Assembly: GCA_028706295.1 (NCBI GenBank)
Contig: JAQWBQ010000018.1
Location: 1 to 57,517, forward strand
Source: Bacteroidales bacterium
GTDB taxonomy: Bacteria > Bacteroidota > Bacteroidia > Bacteroidales > FEN-979
Direction of reading: 5' to 3'
DNA: 57,517 nt
Part shown: positions 1-7,893 of the stretch, piece after piece
Layout of the letters: each line of letters begins with the position of its first letter
Position numbering within the stretch: the first letter of the stretch is position 1
Made by a program: the position numbers and the translations under genes
The notes under the pieces: generated by a model
Databases searched by the model: none
What the model was told of the DNA's origin: nothing
The model's input: the letters and a program-made list of their open reading frames with translations, nothing else

Positions 1-665
1 GGATCATAGCTGAAACAAAACTCGAGGACCCGGTTGATGGTGGGCCGCGACTGCCCTTTCTGGGCTTCGGCCAGGGCCATTCTGACATCGAACGGAAGAA
101 ATGAAGTTCCATACAGGTACCGGGTTACCTTACCGCCGGAAGCCAGTATGATGATGCAGGAAGGATGCATGAAATCATTTCCGACGGGCTTGAAAAAATA
201 GCCGACGGTATTCGTCAGCGCGTAAATGTTGGCGCTGTCACCCGTCAGATAAATCCAGTCGCCGGGACGTTGCCGGCTTTGTTCACGAAGATAGTTTTTC
301 TTTTTTTCAACCGCATCCGCGGGCGTATCAAGGCTGTTGAAACTGACCGTTATAACCTGATAGTCCTTTCCCAAAATGAGTCCCATCTTTTCGATGACCT
401 CTGAAACTCCCGATTGAATAGCCGGACAGATTCCCGGACAATCATAATAAATGAGGCTCAGAATGGTTGGCCTGGTGATGAGGCTTTTCAGTTGTACCGG
501 GTTGCCCTGCTCGTTGTTAAAGGTAATGCCCTGCGGAATGATGGTATCAAGATGTTCTGTGATCCCTGCTTCCGGTTGTTCCGAATTTTGAGCTACAAGA
601 CCGGCCCCGCCTGCAAAGCGCATCAATAGCAGCGTGACCATCAGAAGTATAATTCTGGATTTCAT
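1..665 (-). CDS. SCO1/SenC family copper chaperone (3' end cut by window edge)
   Basis: This reading frame starts at the ATG ending at 665 and stays open to base 1, so about 221 residues are visible and the C-terminus is missing. It begins with a hydrophobic signal peptide ending near Ala25. The copper-binding CxxxC of the SCO family is present as DCPGIC (Cys76, Cys80), and a later His (His167, in DFMHPSC) fits the third copper ligand. The fold is thioredoxin-like. SCO proteins deliver copper to the CuA site of cytochrome c oxidase or to related copper enzymes. The start lies 6 bases after the stop of the cytochrome c gene, so the two are almost certainly co-transcribed. By inference an oxidase or other copper enzyme is encoded further left. 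Family assignment is firm; the target enzyme is not visible. Confidence 0.88.
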   Translation of the reverse strand, partial: MKSRIILLMVTLLLMRFAGGAGLVAQNSEQPEAGITEHLDTIIPQGITFNNEQGNPVQLKSLITRPTILSLIYYDCPGICPAIQSGVSEVIEKMGLILGKDYQVITVSFNSLDTPADAVEKKKNYLREQSRQRPGDWIYLTGDSANIYALTNTVGYFFKPVGNDFMHPSCIIILASGGKVTRYLYGTSFLPFDVRMALAEAQKGQSRPTINRVLEFCFSYD

Positions 666-671
666 AAGTTG

Positions 672-1580
672 TTATTTTAACTTTCCCGATTTATAGATTT
701 TTACCATCGATAGTAAAATGTAAATAATGAATCCCCAGACGATCAGTACCGACAGGGTATAGGTAAGGATGATCCAGACCGGAGCTTTTGAACGGACCGA
801 CCACCAGGCCCGTGTTTCGAGAAGCGAAGGCTGATCATTCGATTTCCCGGCAGCGATTCTTAATGTATCGGGGGTGGTTTGCATCAGGCCTTTCGGATCA
901 AGAACCCGTGCCACCAGTTCGGAAAACCCATCACGTTGCGCCGGCAGATCCCCGGGGAATGTGAATTTCGCAATGCCCTGCGTATTGGTCGTTACAGGAC
1001 TGCCCATCGTCAGATTTCCGAAATACCGTTTAACCAGGAGTTCAACCTCCACTCCTGCGGCCGGGGCTTTCCGTTTATCCTGGAGCATGTCGTAGGCTTT
1101 GACAATAACCTGTTTTTGTGTCGAATCAAAGGTCAGATTCAGGGTAACTACCCGGCCTGTGAAAACTTTTTTGGCGACCGGTTCCGGCTGGATATACCCG
1201 GGATTGAATGACCTGAGAAATGCCACTACCCACCAGCGCTCATCTTCGCTGAGTACATTGCGGAATTCCGGCATCGGGGCTTTCCCGGTGGTGATCTTGT
1301 AAAACCATTCTCCATCCGTTTGCTGCTGGGCTTTAACCGCGGATAGATCACCGGGAGGAGGTGTGAGCTTTGCCCAATCATTCTTTCCCGGATTTCCATG
1401 ACAGGAATGGCAGTTTTTTGAATAAATCTGTTCTCCCTGTTTTTGTATTCCGGGGGTGAATTTAAAAGGGGCAACCACCTCTTTCTGATCCGCGGGAACA
1501 TCCCAGGTCTGGCTCATTCCCATGAAAGGGAAGGATAGTGTAAGACCCGTGAGAACGATGAACAAATTCCTTTTTCGCAT
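672..1580 (-). CDS. Membrane-anchored monohaem cytochrome c with C-terminal beta-sandwich domain
   Basis: The 302-residue protein has a signal peptide (about residues 1-23), one class I cytochrome c domain with CHSCH (Cys57, Cys60, His61) and a likely distal Met in the APMPEF segment. After the haem domain, residues about 140-260 look like a carboxypeptidase-regulatory/transthyretin-type beta sandwich. A single C-terminal membrane helix follows at about 270-293 with a basic tail. It probably sits on the periplasmic face and passes electrons between the NrfD/Fe-S complex and a terminal acceptor. It is third in the operon, after the Fe-S and NrfD genes and directly before the SCO gene. The extra domain between haem and anchor is unusual for a small cytochrome c. 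The cytochrome call is firm; the role of the extra domain is unknown. Confidence 0.88.
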   Translation of the reverse strand: MRKRNLFIVLTGLTLSFPFMGMSQTWDVPADQKEVVAPFKFTPGIQKQGEQIYSKNCHSCHGNPGKNDWAKLTPPPGDLSAVKAQQQTDGEWFYKITTGKAPMPEFRNVLSEDERWWVVAFLRSFNPGYIQPEPVAKKVFTGRVVTLNLTFDSTQKQVIVKAYDMLQDKRKAPAAGVEVELLVKRYFGNLTMGSPVTTNTQGIAKFTFPGDLPAQRDGFSELVARVLDPKGLMQTTPDTLRIAAGKSNDQPSLLETRAWWSVRSKAPVWIILTYTLSVLIVWGFIIYILLSMVKIYKSGKLK

Positions 1581-1599
1581 AGGTTACAGATTGTGGTGG

Positions 1600-2922
1600 T
1601 TAATCGAAAATAAACGGTTCAACGCCCTTTTCCTTTGCGGTCTCCTGGAGTGGAATTACCGGAAAGAACTTCAGGATCAGGGTGATGATGATCAGAACAA
1701 GCAGGAAAGGAGCGATTGATATTAAGGTCTCCGTCAGGGTGGGGGTATAGTGAAGAAAGTTTTCAGGTATATGCTGAATCGGCAGAAATGGGTGTTCCTG
1801 TGTCGGGATGACAATGAGATACCGTTTGAACCAGGCGGCGATCAGTACAGCAACCGCAATGATGGTGATGGGAACCGGTTTCCGGAACCTACGGAACAGC
1901 ATGAAGAGAATCGGAAGGAGGAGCCCGCCGATCTGGACGAACCAGAATAACAGGGCATCCTTACCGGCAAGAAGCTCATGAAGATGAACGGCATCAGCCC
2001 TTTTAAGTTTATAACCGGGAACAAGGAACTCATTAAGGTTAAAGTACAGGTAAACCAGCGATACGGTTGCAAGGACTTTCCCCATGTTGTTGAAATGAAG
2101 GTCGGTGAGATAATCCGAAAGTTTATAATTCTTTCTGAAGAAGAACATGGCCAGGATTACAGCCGCGGTACCGGCAACAAAGGCGCCGGAAACGAAATAG
2201 GGGCCGAAGATGGTACTGTCCCATCCTGCCCGGGAGGTCACGGCGAAAAGCCATGAGGTCACGGTATGGATGGATAATGCCGCAGGAATGATCAGGATGA
2301 GCAGGATCCTGATGGAACGGTGTATGATCCTGTTTTGCTCGGGAGTGTCACGGTAATTCAGCGAAAGAACTTTGTAAACCGTCCTGAGCCAGGCCGGAAG
2401 GGTAGTCACTTTCCGCTGTATAATTGCCAGATCGGCGATCATTGGCAGGAACAGCAGGAGGAGGCTGAGGACAAAATAGGTTGTGATCACCGTGACATCC
2501 CAGAGAATGGGAGACTGGAACCGCGCATAAATAAAGACATTGGCCAGCCTTTCAGGACGCCCCATGTCGGAAACAATGACCAGTCCTGCCACGGCCGCGA
2601 AGGCAACGGCGATGGTCTCGGCAATACGGGTCAGGGGAGTGATCCATTTCATTCCGATCAGTCCGAGAAATGCGCTGATCAGCATGCCGATCAGGCTGGA
2701 AGCGACGAAGAACACGAAGTTGGAAAGGTACATTCCCCAGGAAACATAGTCGCGGATCCCGGCTACCCCCAACCCGTTCTTTAACTGAAGGGAGTAGGCG
2801 TAAAGACAAACCAGCAGGGAGATTGTCAGAAATCCCATCCATGCCAGGAACCCTTTGTTCAGCCTGATGTGATGGGTAAGATCTCCGGTAATTTTTTCAA
2901 GGGTAAAATCTTTTTCAGCCAT
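1600..2922 (-). CDS. nrfD: NrfD/PsrC-type membrane subunit of a quinone-linked oxidoreductase
   Basis: This is a polytopic membrane protein of about 440 residues with roughly ten hydrophobic helices. Its pattern fits the NrfD/PsrC/ActC family, which binds quinol in the membrane and exchanges electrons with a partner Fe-S subunit. The ATG ending at 2922 is chosen; a TTG three codons upstream overlaps the stop of the Fe-S gene and is less likely. The start lies 5 bases beyond that stop, which suggests translational coupling. Neighbouring Fe-S and cytochrome c genes suggest a quinol:cytochrome c type module related to alternative complex III or Psr/Hmc complexes. No molybdopterin subunit gene is present in the window. 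Confidence 0.85.
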   Translation of the reverse strand: MAEKDFTLEKITGDLTHHIRLNKGFLAWMGFLTISLLVCLYAYSLQLKNGLGVAGIRDYVSWGMYLSNFVFFVASSLIGMLISAFLGLIGMKWITPLTRIAETIAVAFAAVAGLVIVSDMGRPERLANVFIYARFQSPILWDVTVITTYFVLSLLLLFLPMIADLAIIQRKVTTLPAWLRTVYKVLSLNYRDTPEQNRIIHRSIRILLILIIPAALSIHTVTSWLFAVTSRAGWDSTIFGPYFVSGAFVAGTAAVILAMFFFRKNYKLSDYLTDLHFNNMGKVLATVSLVYLYFNLNEFLVPGYKLKRADAVHLHELLAGKDALLFWFVQIGGLLLPILFMLFRRFRKPVPITIIAVAVLIAAWFKRYLIVIPTQEHPFLPIQHIPENFLHYTPTLTETLISIAPFLLVLIIITLILKFFPVIPLQETAKEKGVEPFIFD

Positions 2923-2927
2923 GATGG

Positions 2928-3896
2928 TCAAGCTTTGGTTGGTGTTTCATCAGGTTGGTTTTCAAACGGGAAGAGGCGGTTTTTTGGAGGGAGGTAGTAC
3001 ACTCGGGGCTTTGTACCGAGTTCCGGCATGAGCTGATAGCCGCCATTGTCGCGTAATAGTTTACTCAGACGAACCGTCTCTTTCGTTGTCCCGTTAGTCA
3101 CGGCATCTTCATTTTCATCGCCAAAATAATAAACTCCGTTCGGGCAGGCCGAAACGCAATAAGGCAACTTTTCCTCACGCAACCGGTCCGCGCTGAAGAG
3201 GCATTTGGATACAGTGCCCAGTTTCTGAGGTACGTTCAGCTCCACGTTATAATCCAGCCCTTCGTCCTGTGCGGCATCCTTAGGCTCGATCCAGTTGAAT
3301 ATCCGGGCAGAATAAGGGCATGCCGCAATACAAAACCTGCAACCGATGCAGCGTTCATTGTCGATGAGCACGATGCCGTCCTGCCTTTTGTAGGTGGCAT
3401 CGACCGGACACACCGAGACACAGGGAGGATTGTCGCAATGCTGGCAGTTCTTGGGCATGTGGTAGGGAGCCGTATTCGGTGTGTCCTGCATTTGCAACGT
3501 GTTGATATGATACTGCTCCGGACGAAGATGGTGCGCTTCCTGGCAGGCTGTGATACAGCGGCGTGCATTGCGGCAATGGGATAAATCGACCACCATCACC
3601 CAACGCCGGCCTGCAATCCCTTCACGGCCCAGGTACTGGTATTGCTCCGTGCCGGTCTTTTCATGGGCTTTAATCTCCAGCGAATCAACCTTTACCAGTT
3701 TTCCATCCTGGGTCAACAAAACCCGTTGTTCCCCTGACCCCTCCTTTTTGGCTTCGAAAATATGCCCGGAATAGAGCGCGGCACCTCCCGCGGCAACACA
3801 AACACCCGCCAAACCCAGGTTTTTCAGAAAATCCCTTCTTGATGAAGGGCTCTTTTCAGACTCCTGCTGAGGGCGGATCGGATCGTTTTCTTCCAT
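2928..3896 (-). CDS. Tat-exported ferredoxin-type (DmsB/HybA/PsrB-like) Fe-S subunit with atypical clusters
   Basis: The 322-residue protein starts with a twin-arginine signal (SRRDFLKNL, Arg20-Arg21) and a hydrophobic stretch, so it is exported folded. Four cysteine groups typical of four-cluster electron-transfer subunits follow. Group I is Cys108, Cys114, Cys118; the usual second Cys is Ala111. Group II is Cys151, 154, 159, 163. Group III is Cys183, 186, 189, 193. Group IV is Cys232, 247, 251; its usual second Cys is Ser235. Two of the four sites therefore have only three Cys ligands. It is the first gene of the operon and probably partners the NrfD subunit. Family and export signal are clear; cluster types at the two altered sites are unknown. 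Confidence 0.87.
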   Translation of the reverse strand: MEENDPIRPQQESEKSPSSRRDFLKNLGLAGVCVAAGGAALYSGHIFEAKKEGSGEQRVLLTQDGKLVKVDSLEIKAHEKTGTEQYQYLGREGIAGRRWVMVVDLSHCRNARRCITACQEAHHLRPEQYHINTLQMQDTPNTAPYHMPKNCQHCDNPPCVSVCPVDATYKRQDGIVLIDNERCIGCRFCIAACPYSARIFNWIEPKDAAQDEGLDYNVELNVPQKLGTVSKCLFSADRLREEKLPYCVSACPNGVYYFGDENEDAVTNGTTKETVRLSKLLRDNGGYQLMPELGTKPRVYYLPPKNRLFPFENQPDETPTKA

Positions 3897-3940
3897 ATTC
3901 AGATATTGATAAAAATATATGTAGCTGAATAAAATATAGA

Positions 3941-3948
3941 CAAAAATA
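3941..3948 (-). promoter_or_regulatory. Candidate -7 box for the Fe-S/NrfD/cytochrome/SCO operon
   Basis: On the minus strand this reads TATTTTTG, an exact match to the Bacteroidota -7 consensus TAnnTTTG, about 45 bases before the first start codon. The 149-base gap between the operon and the next gene is strongly AT-rich. No clear TTTG -33 box was found at the usual distance, so confidence is limited. Confidence 0.35.
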
Positions 3949-4045
3949 AATAATTATCCTTCCACTGTACTAACATATATTAATTTGTATATAATCTAAA
4001 TAATCAGTCCCTTGCAGGAACCCGAAAAGCGAAAGCTCCCGGGCC

Positions 4046-6562
4046 CTAAAACGGGAATATCATCGAGATCTTATAGGCAAAATTATCACCGGCATAAAGG
4101 AACGAATAGGGCCCCCACCGGTAATACGCACCAATGCCGATCTTATAAAGCTGAAGGTTTACCAGGTTGTTGATCAGAAGCCCCGATTCATAATAGCCCA
4201 GGTTCATCTCTTTCGGGTCTATGGTATTGTATGCATACCGTTCTTTGTAATCCAACCATCCGAACCCGATATTCTGGGAGATGGCGAATTCAGGATGAAA
4301 CCATTTTTTACCCCGGAAAAGCAGGTATCCGAAGTCATGATAAAGATAAAGCGAAAAATATTTATTCGATAAAAATTCATTGTTCCGCATGGTGGCGAAA
4401 CTGTTGGGGGCATATAACGTGATGAAGCGGTAACTCCCTGGCGCGTAATACAAATTGCACGCGGGTATGGGCTGTCCGATGTACCCCCCGTTGAATTGTA
4501 CAGTAAATTTTCCTATAAATTTGATATTAAATGTTTTACGAATTTTTACGTCGATCCGGTCGTAATCGAATCCGCCGTTCAGAAACCCTTTGATTCCACG
4601 CGTGTACTGAAGCCAAATCACGGGGTATCTGGTGCCGAGTGAGATCTTGTTGTTGACGGTCTGAATGAATTTTTCTCCATACGCCCATTTGAAACCTGCC
4701 GTGAGCGTAGTAAACCGGAACTGATCCTGCAGAATTACAGCATCACCTTCGGAAGCTGCAAAATCGTAGGTAGTGGTCTGTTTTTGTTCGCTGATAAGAC
4801 TAAAGTTGAAGAGAACATATTTCAAAGCCCTGAATCCGGCTGAAAAATTGAAGCTTTCGGTGCGGTCCATCTTTTTCAGCAACAACTGCCTGAAATTTCC
4901 CGACAGGATTGATTCGTGGTCACTTGGGAAACTGACACCCCCCGATTCGGTAAGATCGTACGAATAAGACCCGCCCAGGGTGATGTCGTGCCGGCGGTTG
5001 ACCAAAAACCGGATATCTCCTCCATATTTCGAAGTTACAATGGCAAACGCGTACTGGTAAAACCCGCCAATCCTGAACCACTTTGCGAGTTTATCGTTGG
5101 TGTGGAGCCCTGCCCCCAAAACCATTCCTTCATAAGTGTTGTAATTTGCAAAGCGGCTTATGTCGAGATCAATGGGCCCCCAGGGTATTTTTCCGGTCAG
5201 GAGTGTTTGTGCCGATTTGGCCAGTTTATCAAAATTATTCTCTTTCCCGATGCTGTCGAGAACCTGGTAGGTCCGTCGATCCTTGTTGGTCAGACTGTCT
5301 GTGCGATACTGGTCCCAGAAGAGTTCGTTCCGCGATGTCGCCATGGGATCGACTTCGACATCCAGGTGTGAGAACTCCCGTCGGACCAGTTCCGGGTTCA
5401 ATACCAGATCGCGGATATAACTCCGGCCCCGGCCGATCGCTTTGTACTTGCCGATTCGCAGGTTGTTGAAACCAACGTCGGTATTGAGCTGAACAGGAAA
5501 CCACCGGTTGCCCTCGATTAACTCGTACATCTGGTGTATTCGGATCATCATCCCTCCGGTGGAAGTATAGGGTTCGGCGCTTACATTCTGGATCGCCCAA
5601 TGAAGGGTGTTGATGGCCAAAACCCCTTTCAGACCGTCAAAATTGGTGCCTTTCCGGGGCCTGAAACTGATGATGAAAACCGTATCCTTCCCCGTATAGG
5701 TGGTATCCTCAATCTTAAAAAAATACTTGTTCAATCCCCCGGCTCCGATCGGATTGACATAATTATTTTGAAAAATCGTAATGACCGGCTTATAAAAAGA
5801 GAACGACTGGATCTGGGTGGTGAGCAGCACGAAAATCGGATCCTTGAAGCCCGACATTTTGGTGGCAATGACTTTATTGTAGTTTTTGTCCGGCGCCATG
5901 AATTTCCTTTTGGTCACGTTTTCCATCAGAAACAGGTATTGATCACCGATCAGGTTTTCCAGCATCCGCGAGGCAGAATCGCGCCGGGCCGGATCAATTC
6001 CCGCCGAATCGTCTTCTACCCTTAATTCGACCCCGAAACCGGTCGAAGAGGCGATGCCTGTGGTGTCGGTCAGCGCGCTGAAGTCATCGATTACTGTCGT
6101 GTCGATATCCAATGTAAAGATGGTCTTGTCATAAGCTGTATAGGAAAAGGAGGTCACTTTTTCCGGATCGTTCTGGTCGCGGTTTTCCATTACATTGCGG
6201 ATGATCCGGTGGGCGGGATTGATCCCGGGAAGGATCTCCACTTCCCGCAGATCGATCTCTTTTGCCGTCATCAGAATCACCAGGTCGCTGGTCCGGCTGC
6301 CGACCTTCATGGTTTTAGGTTCGTATCCTACATAGGAGAGCCTTAGGGTCTGAACCGGTTTGCCCGAGCGGATCCTGAATTTTCCGTCAATATCAGTTGT
6401 GCCGCCGGTATTGCTGCTGTTTATGACGATGTTGACAAATGCGAGGGGCGCTTTTGATTTGGAATCGAACACCCGTCCTGAAACAGAGTAAAGATCCTGG
6501 TTGACGGCTGTGAGCGGAATGAACAATAGAACCGATAACAGGAGGTACCAGCGTAGATTCAT
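4046..6562 (-). CDS. DUF5686 family outer membrane protein with N-terminal carboxypeptidase-regulatory-like domain
   Basis: The 838-residue protein starts at the ATG ending at 6562, followed by a signal peptide (about residues 1-19). A longer frame upstream would run into the divergent rlmL gene and lacks a sensible N-terminus. Residues about 25-105 form the carboxypeptidase-regulatory-like beta domain common at the N-terminus of Bacteroidota outer membrane proteins. The long remainder matches DUF5686 proteins, with alternating aromatic/polar strands in the second half and a terminal Phe (IFPF) as in outer membrane beta barrels. No plug domain or TonB box is evident. Function is unknown; an outer membrane transport or structural role is inferred. 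It is transcribed alone from its own promoter. Confidence 0.82.
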   Translation of the reverse strand: MNLRWYLLLSVLLFIPLTAVNQDLYSVSGRVFDSKSKAPLAFVNIVINSSNTGGTTDIDGKFRIRSGKPVQTLRLSYVGYEPKTMKVGSRTSDLVILMTAKEIDLREVEILPGINPAHRIIRNVMENRDQNDPEKVTSFSYTAYDKTIFTLDIDTTVIDDFSALTDTTGIASSTGFGVELRVEDDSAGIDPARRDSASRMLENLIGDQYLFLMENVTKRKFMAPDKNYNKVIATKMSGFKDPIFVLLTTQIQSFSFYKPVITIFQNNYVNPIGAGGLNKYFFKIEDTTYTGKDTVFIISFRPRKGTNFDGLKGVLAINTLHWAIQNVSAEPYTSTGGMMIRIHQMYELIEGNRWFPVQLNTDVGFNNLRIGKYKAIGRGRSYIRDLVLNPELVRREFSHLDVEVDPMATSRNELFWDQYRTDSLTNKDRRTYQVLDSIGKENNFDKLAKSAQTLLTGKIPWGPIDLDISRFANYNTYEGMVLGAGLHTNDKLAKWFRIGGFYQYAFAIVTSKYGGDIRFLVNRRHDITLGGSYSYDLTESGGVSFPSDHESILSGNFRQLLLKKMDRTESFNFSAGFRALKYVLFNFSLISEQKQTTTYDFAASEGDAVILQDQFRFTTLTAGFKWAYGEKFIQTVNNKISLGTRYPVIWLQYTRGIKGFLNGGFDYDRIDVKIRKTFNIKFIGKFTVQFNGGYIGQPIPACNLYYAPGSYRFITLYAPNSFATMRNNEFLSNKYFSLYLYHDFGYLLFRGKKWFHPEFAISQNIGFGWLDYKERYAYNTIDPKEMNLGYYESGLLINNLVNLQLYKIGIGAYYRWGPYSFLYAGDNFAYKISMIFPF

Positions 6563-6577
6563 AGAAGTTGATTTTTT

Positions 6578-6607
6578 CAAAGATAAGAAACCTCTGAAGA
6601 ATCCAAA
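6578..6607 (-). promoter_or_regulatory. Promoter of the DUF5686 gene (-33 TTTG, 18 bases, -7 TATCTTTG)
   Basis: On the minus strand TTTG (6607-6604) is followed after 18 bases by TATCTTTG (6585-6578). Both match the Bacteroidota primary sigma consensus exactly. The predicted start of transcription is close to the ATG at 6562, giving a very short leader. Confidence 0.62.
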
Positions 6608-6686
6608 AAGACCCTGAAAAAATTTGTACCTTTCCGCGGAAAAACCGGGATGCCAGCATCTGTTGGATCCCGAAACACAAGGATAG

Positions 6687-7862
6687 ATGGATGAGAAGAC
6701 TTTTCCCCTGATTGCCAAGACTGTGTCGGGTCTTGAACCGGTGCTGGCCGAAGAACTGACCCTCCTGGGAGTCCCGGATGTGATGGTGTTGAACCGTGCA
6801 GTATCCTTTACAGGGGACAAGGCGACGATGTATCGTGTAAACTACCTTTGCCGTACCGCGCTGCGGATATTGAAGCCCCTGTTCCATTTCGAGATCGGGG
6901 ACCAGGATACGCTTTATGAGCAGATGAATGCTTACCCATGGGAAACGGTCATGGATGTCGGCCAAACCTTTGCGATCGATGCCGTGATCTCTTACACGGT
7001 TTTCACCAATTCGCAGTTTGTTGCGCAGCGGACGAAGGATGCCATTGCCGACCGTTTCCGTCAAATCGGGGGGAAACGGCCCTCGGTCGATCTGGATCAT
7101 CCGGATTTAAAAATAAACGTGCACCTTTTCAGGGATCTTTGTACTGTTTCGGTTGATTCATCCGGCCAGTCGCTGCACCGCCGGGGCTACCGGAAGAGCG
7201 CCGGCCCGGCTCCGATCAATGAAGTGCTGGCAGCAGGGTTGATCAGGTTGTCGGGATGGTCGCCCGAATTCCCCTTGCTGGACCCGATGTGCGGATCTGG
7301 CACCATCCTGATTGAAGCAGCGATGCTGGCGAAAAATATTCCCGCCGGGTATTTCCGGAAGGACTTTGGCTTCATGACCTGGAGGGATTACGACAACGCG
7401 CTGTGGGAAGAGGTCCGGAAAGCCTGTGATGCCCGGATCACGACGATGGGTATTCAGATTGCCGGATTTGACCGGGCTTCGCGGGCTATTATGTCGGCGA
7501 CGGAAAACCTGCAACTCACGGGTTTGAAGGAGGAGATCAGGTTGGACACTGTTTCATTCGAAGATTCGGCGCCTCCCTTCGAAAAGGGGTTCATCATCTC
7601 GAATCCGCCCTATGATGAACGGTTGAAACTGGATGATTCCGTGGCATTTTATAAGATGATCGGTAATGTGATGAAACGGAAATATGCCGGGTTTACGGCC
7701 TGGCTGATATCGTCCGACCTGGAAGCCCTGAAATTTGTCGGGCTTCGCCCATCCCGGAAAATCACCATCTTTAACGGACCGCTCGAATGCAGGTTCATGA
7801 AGTTTGATCTGTTTGAGGGCAAGAAAGGTCACAACCCAGGAAGGGGAGGCACAATGCCATAA
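6687..7862 (+). CDS. rlmL: THUMP-domain 23S rRNA guanine-N2 methyltransferase (RlmL type)
   Basis: This 391-residue protein has an N-terminal THUMP RNA-binding domain (about residues 45-155) and a Rossmann methyltransferase domain with SAM motif I LDPMCGSGT (198-206) and the catalytic NPPY motif (306-309) typical of base N-methylation. It corresponds to the N-terminal RlmL half of the fused E. coli RlmKL, which makes m2G2445 in 23S rRNA. The C-terminal RlmK half is absent, as in many shorter homologues. The gene is divergent from the DUF5686 gene and followed closely by pfkA. A weak -7-like TACCTTTC lies at 6627-6634. The exact target base is inferred from the family. Confidence 0.88.
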   Translation: MDEKTFPLIAKTVSGLEPVLAEELTLLGVPDVMVLNRAVSFTGDKATMYRVNYLCRTALRILKPLFHFEIGDQDTLYEQMNAYPWETVMDVGQTFAIDAVISYTVFTNSQFVAQRTKDAIADRFRQIGGKRPSVDLDHPDLKINVHLFRDLCTVSVDSSGQSLHRRGYRKSAGPAPINEVLAAGLIRLSGWSPEFPLLDPMCGSGTILIEAAMLAKNIPAGYFRKDFGFMTWRDYDNALWEEVRKACDARITTMGIQIAGFDRASRAIMSATENLQLTGLKEEIRLDTVSFEDSAPPFEKGFIISNPPYDERLKLDDSVAFYKMIGNVMKRKYAGFTAWLISSDLEALKFVGLRPSRKITIFNGPLECRFMKFDLFEGKKGHNPGRGGTMP

Positions 7863-7868
7863 AATGAG

Positions 7869-7876
7869 TACCTTTG
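7869..7876 (+). promoter_or_regulatory. Candidate -7 box of pfkA
   Basis: TACCTTTG matches TAnnTTTG exactly and is followed by GC at the usual distance. It sits 17 bases before the pfkA ATG and overlaps the end region of rlmL, so pfkA probably has its own promoter with a very short leader. No obvious -33 TTTG was found. Confidence 0.5.
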
Positions 7877-7893
7877 CATTTTAAGTAAAACCC

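Noticed and set aside
6393-7100. A minus-strand frame of 235 codons across the DUF5686/rlmL gap.
   Set aside because: It overlaps the conserved 5' part of both genes and the DUF5686 promoter, and the protein has no recognisable features.
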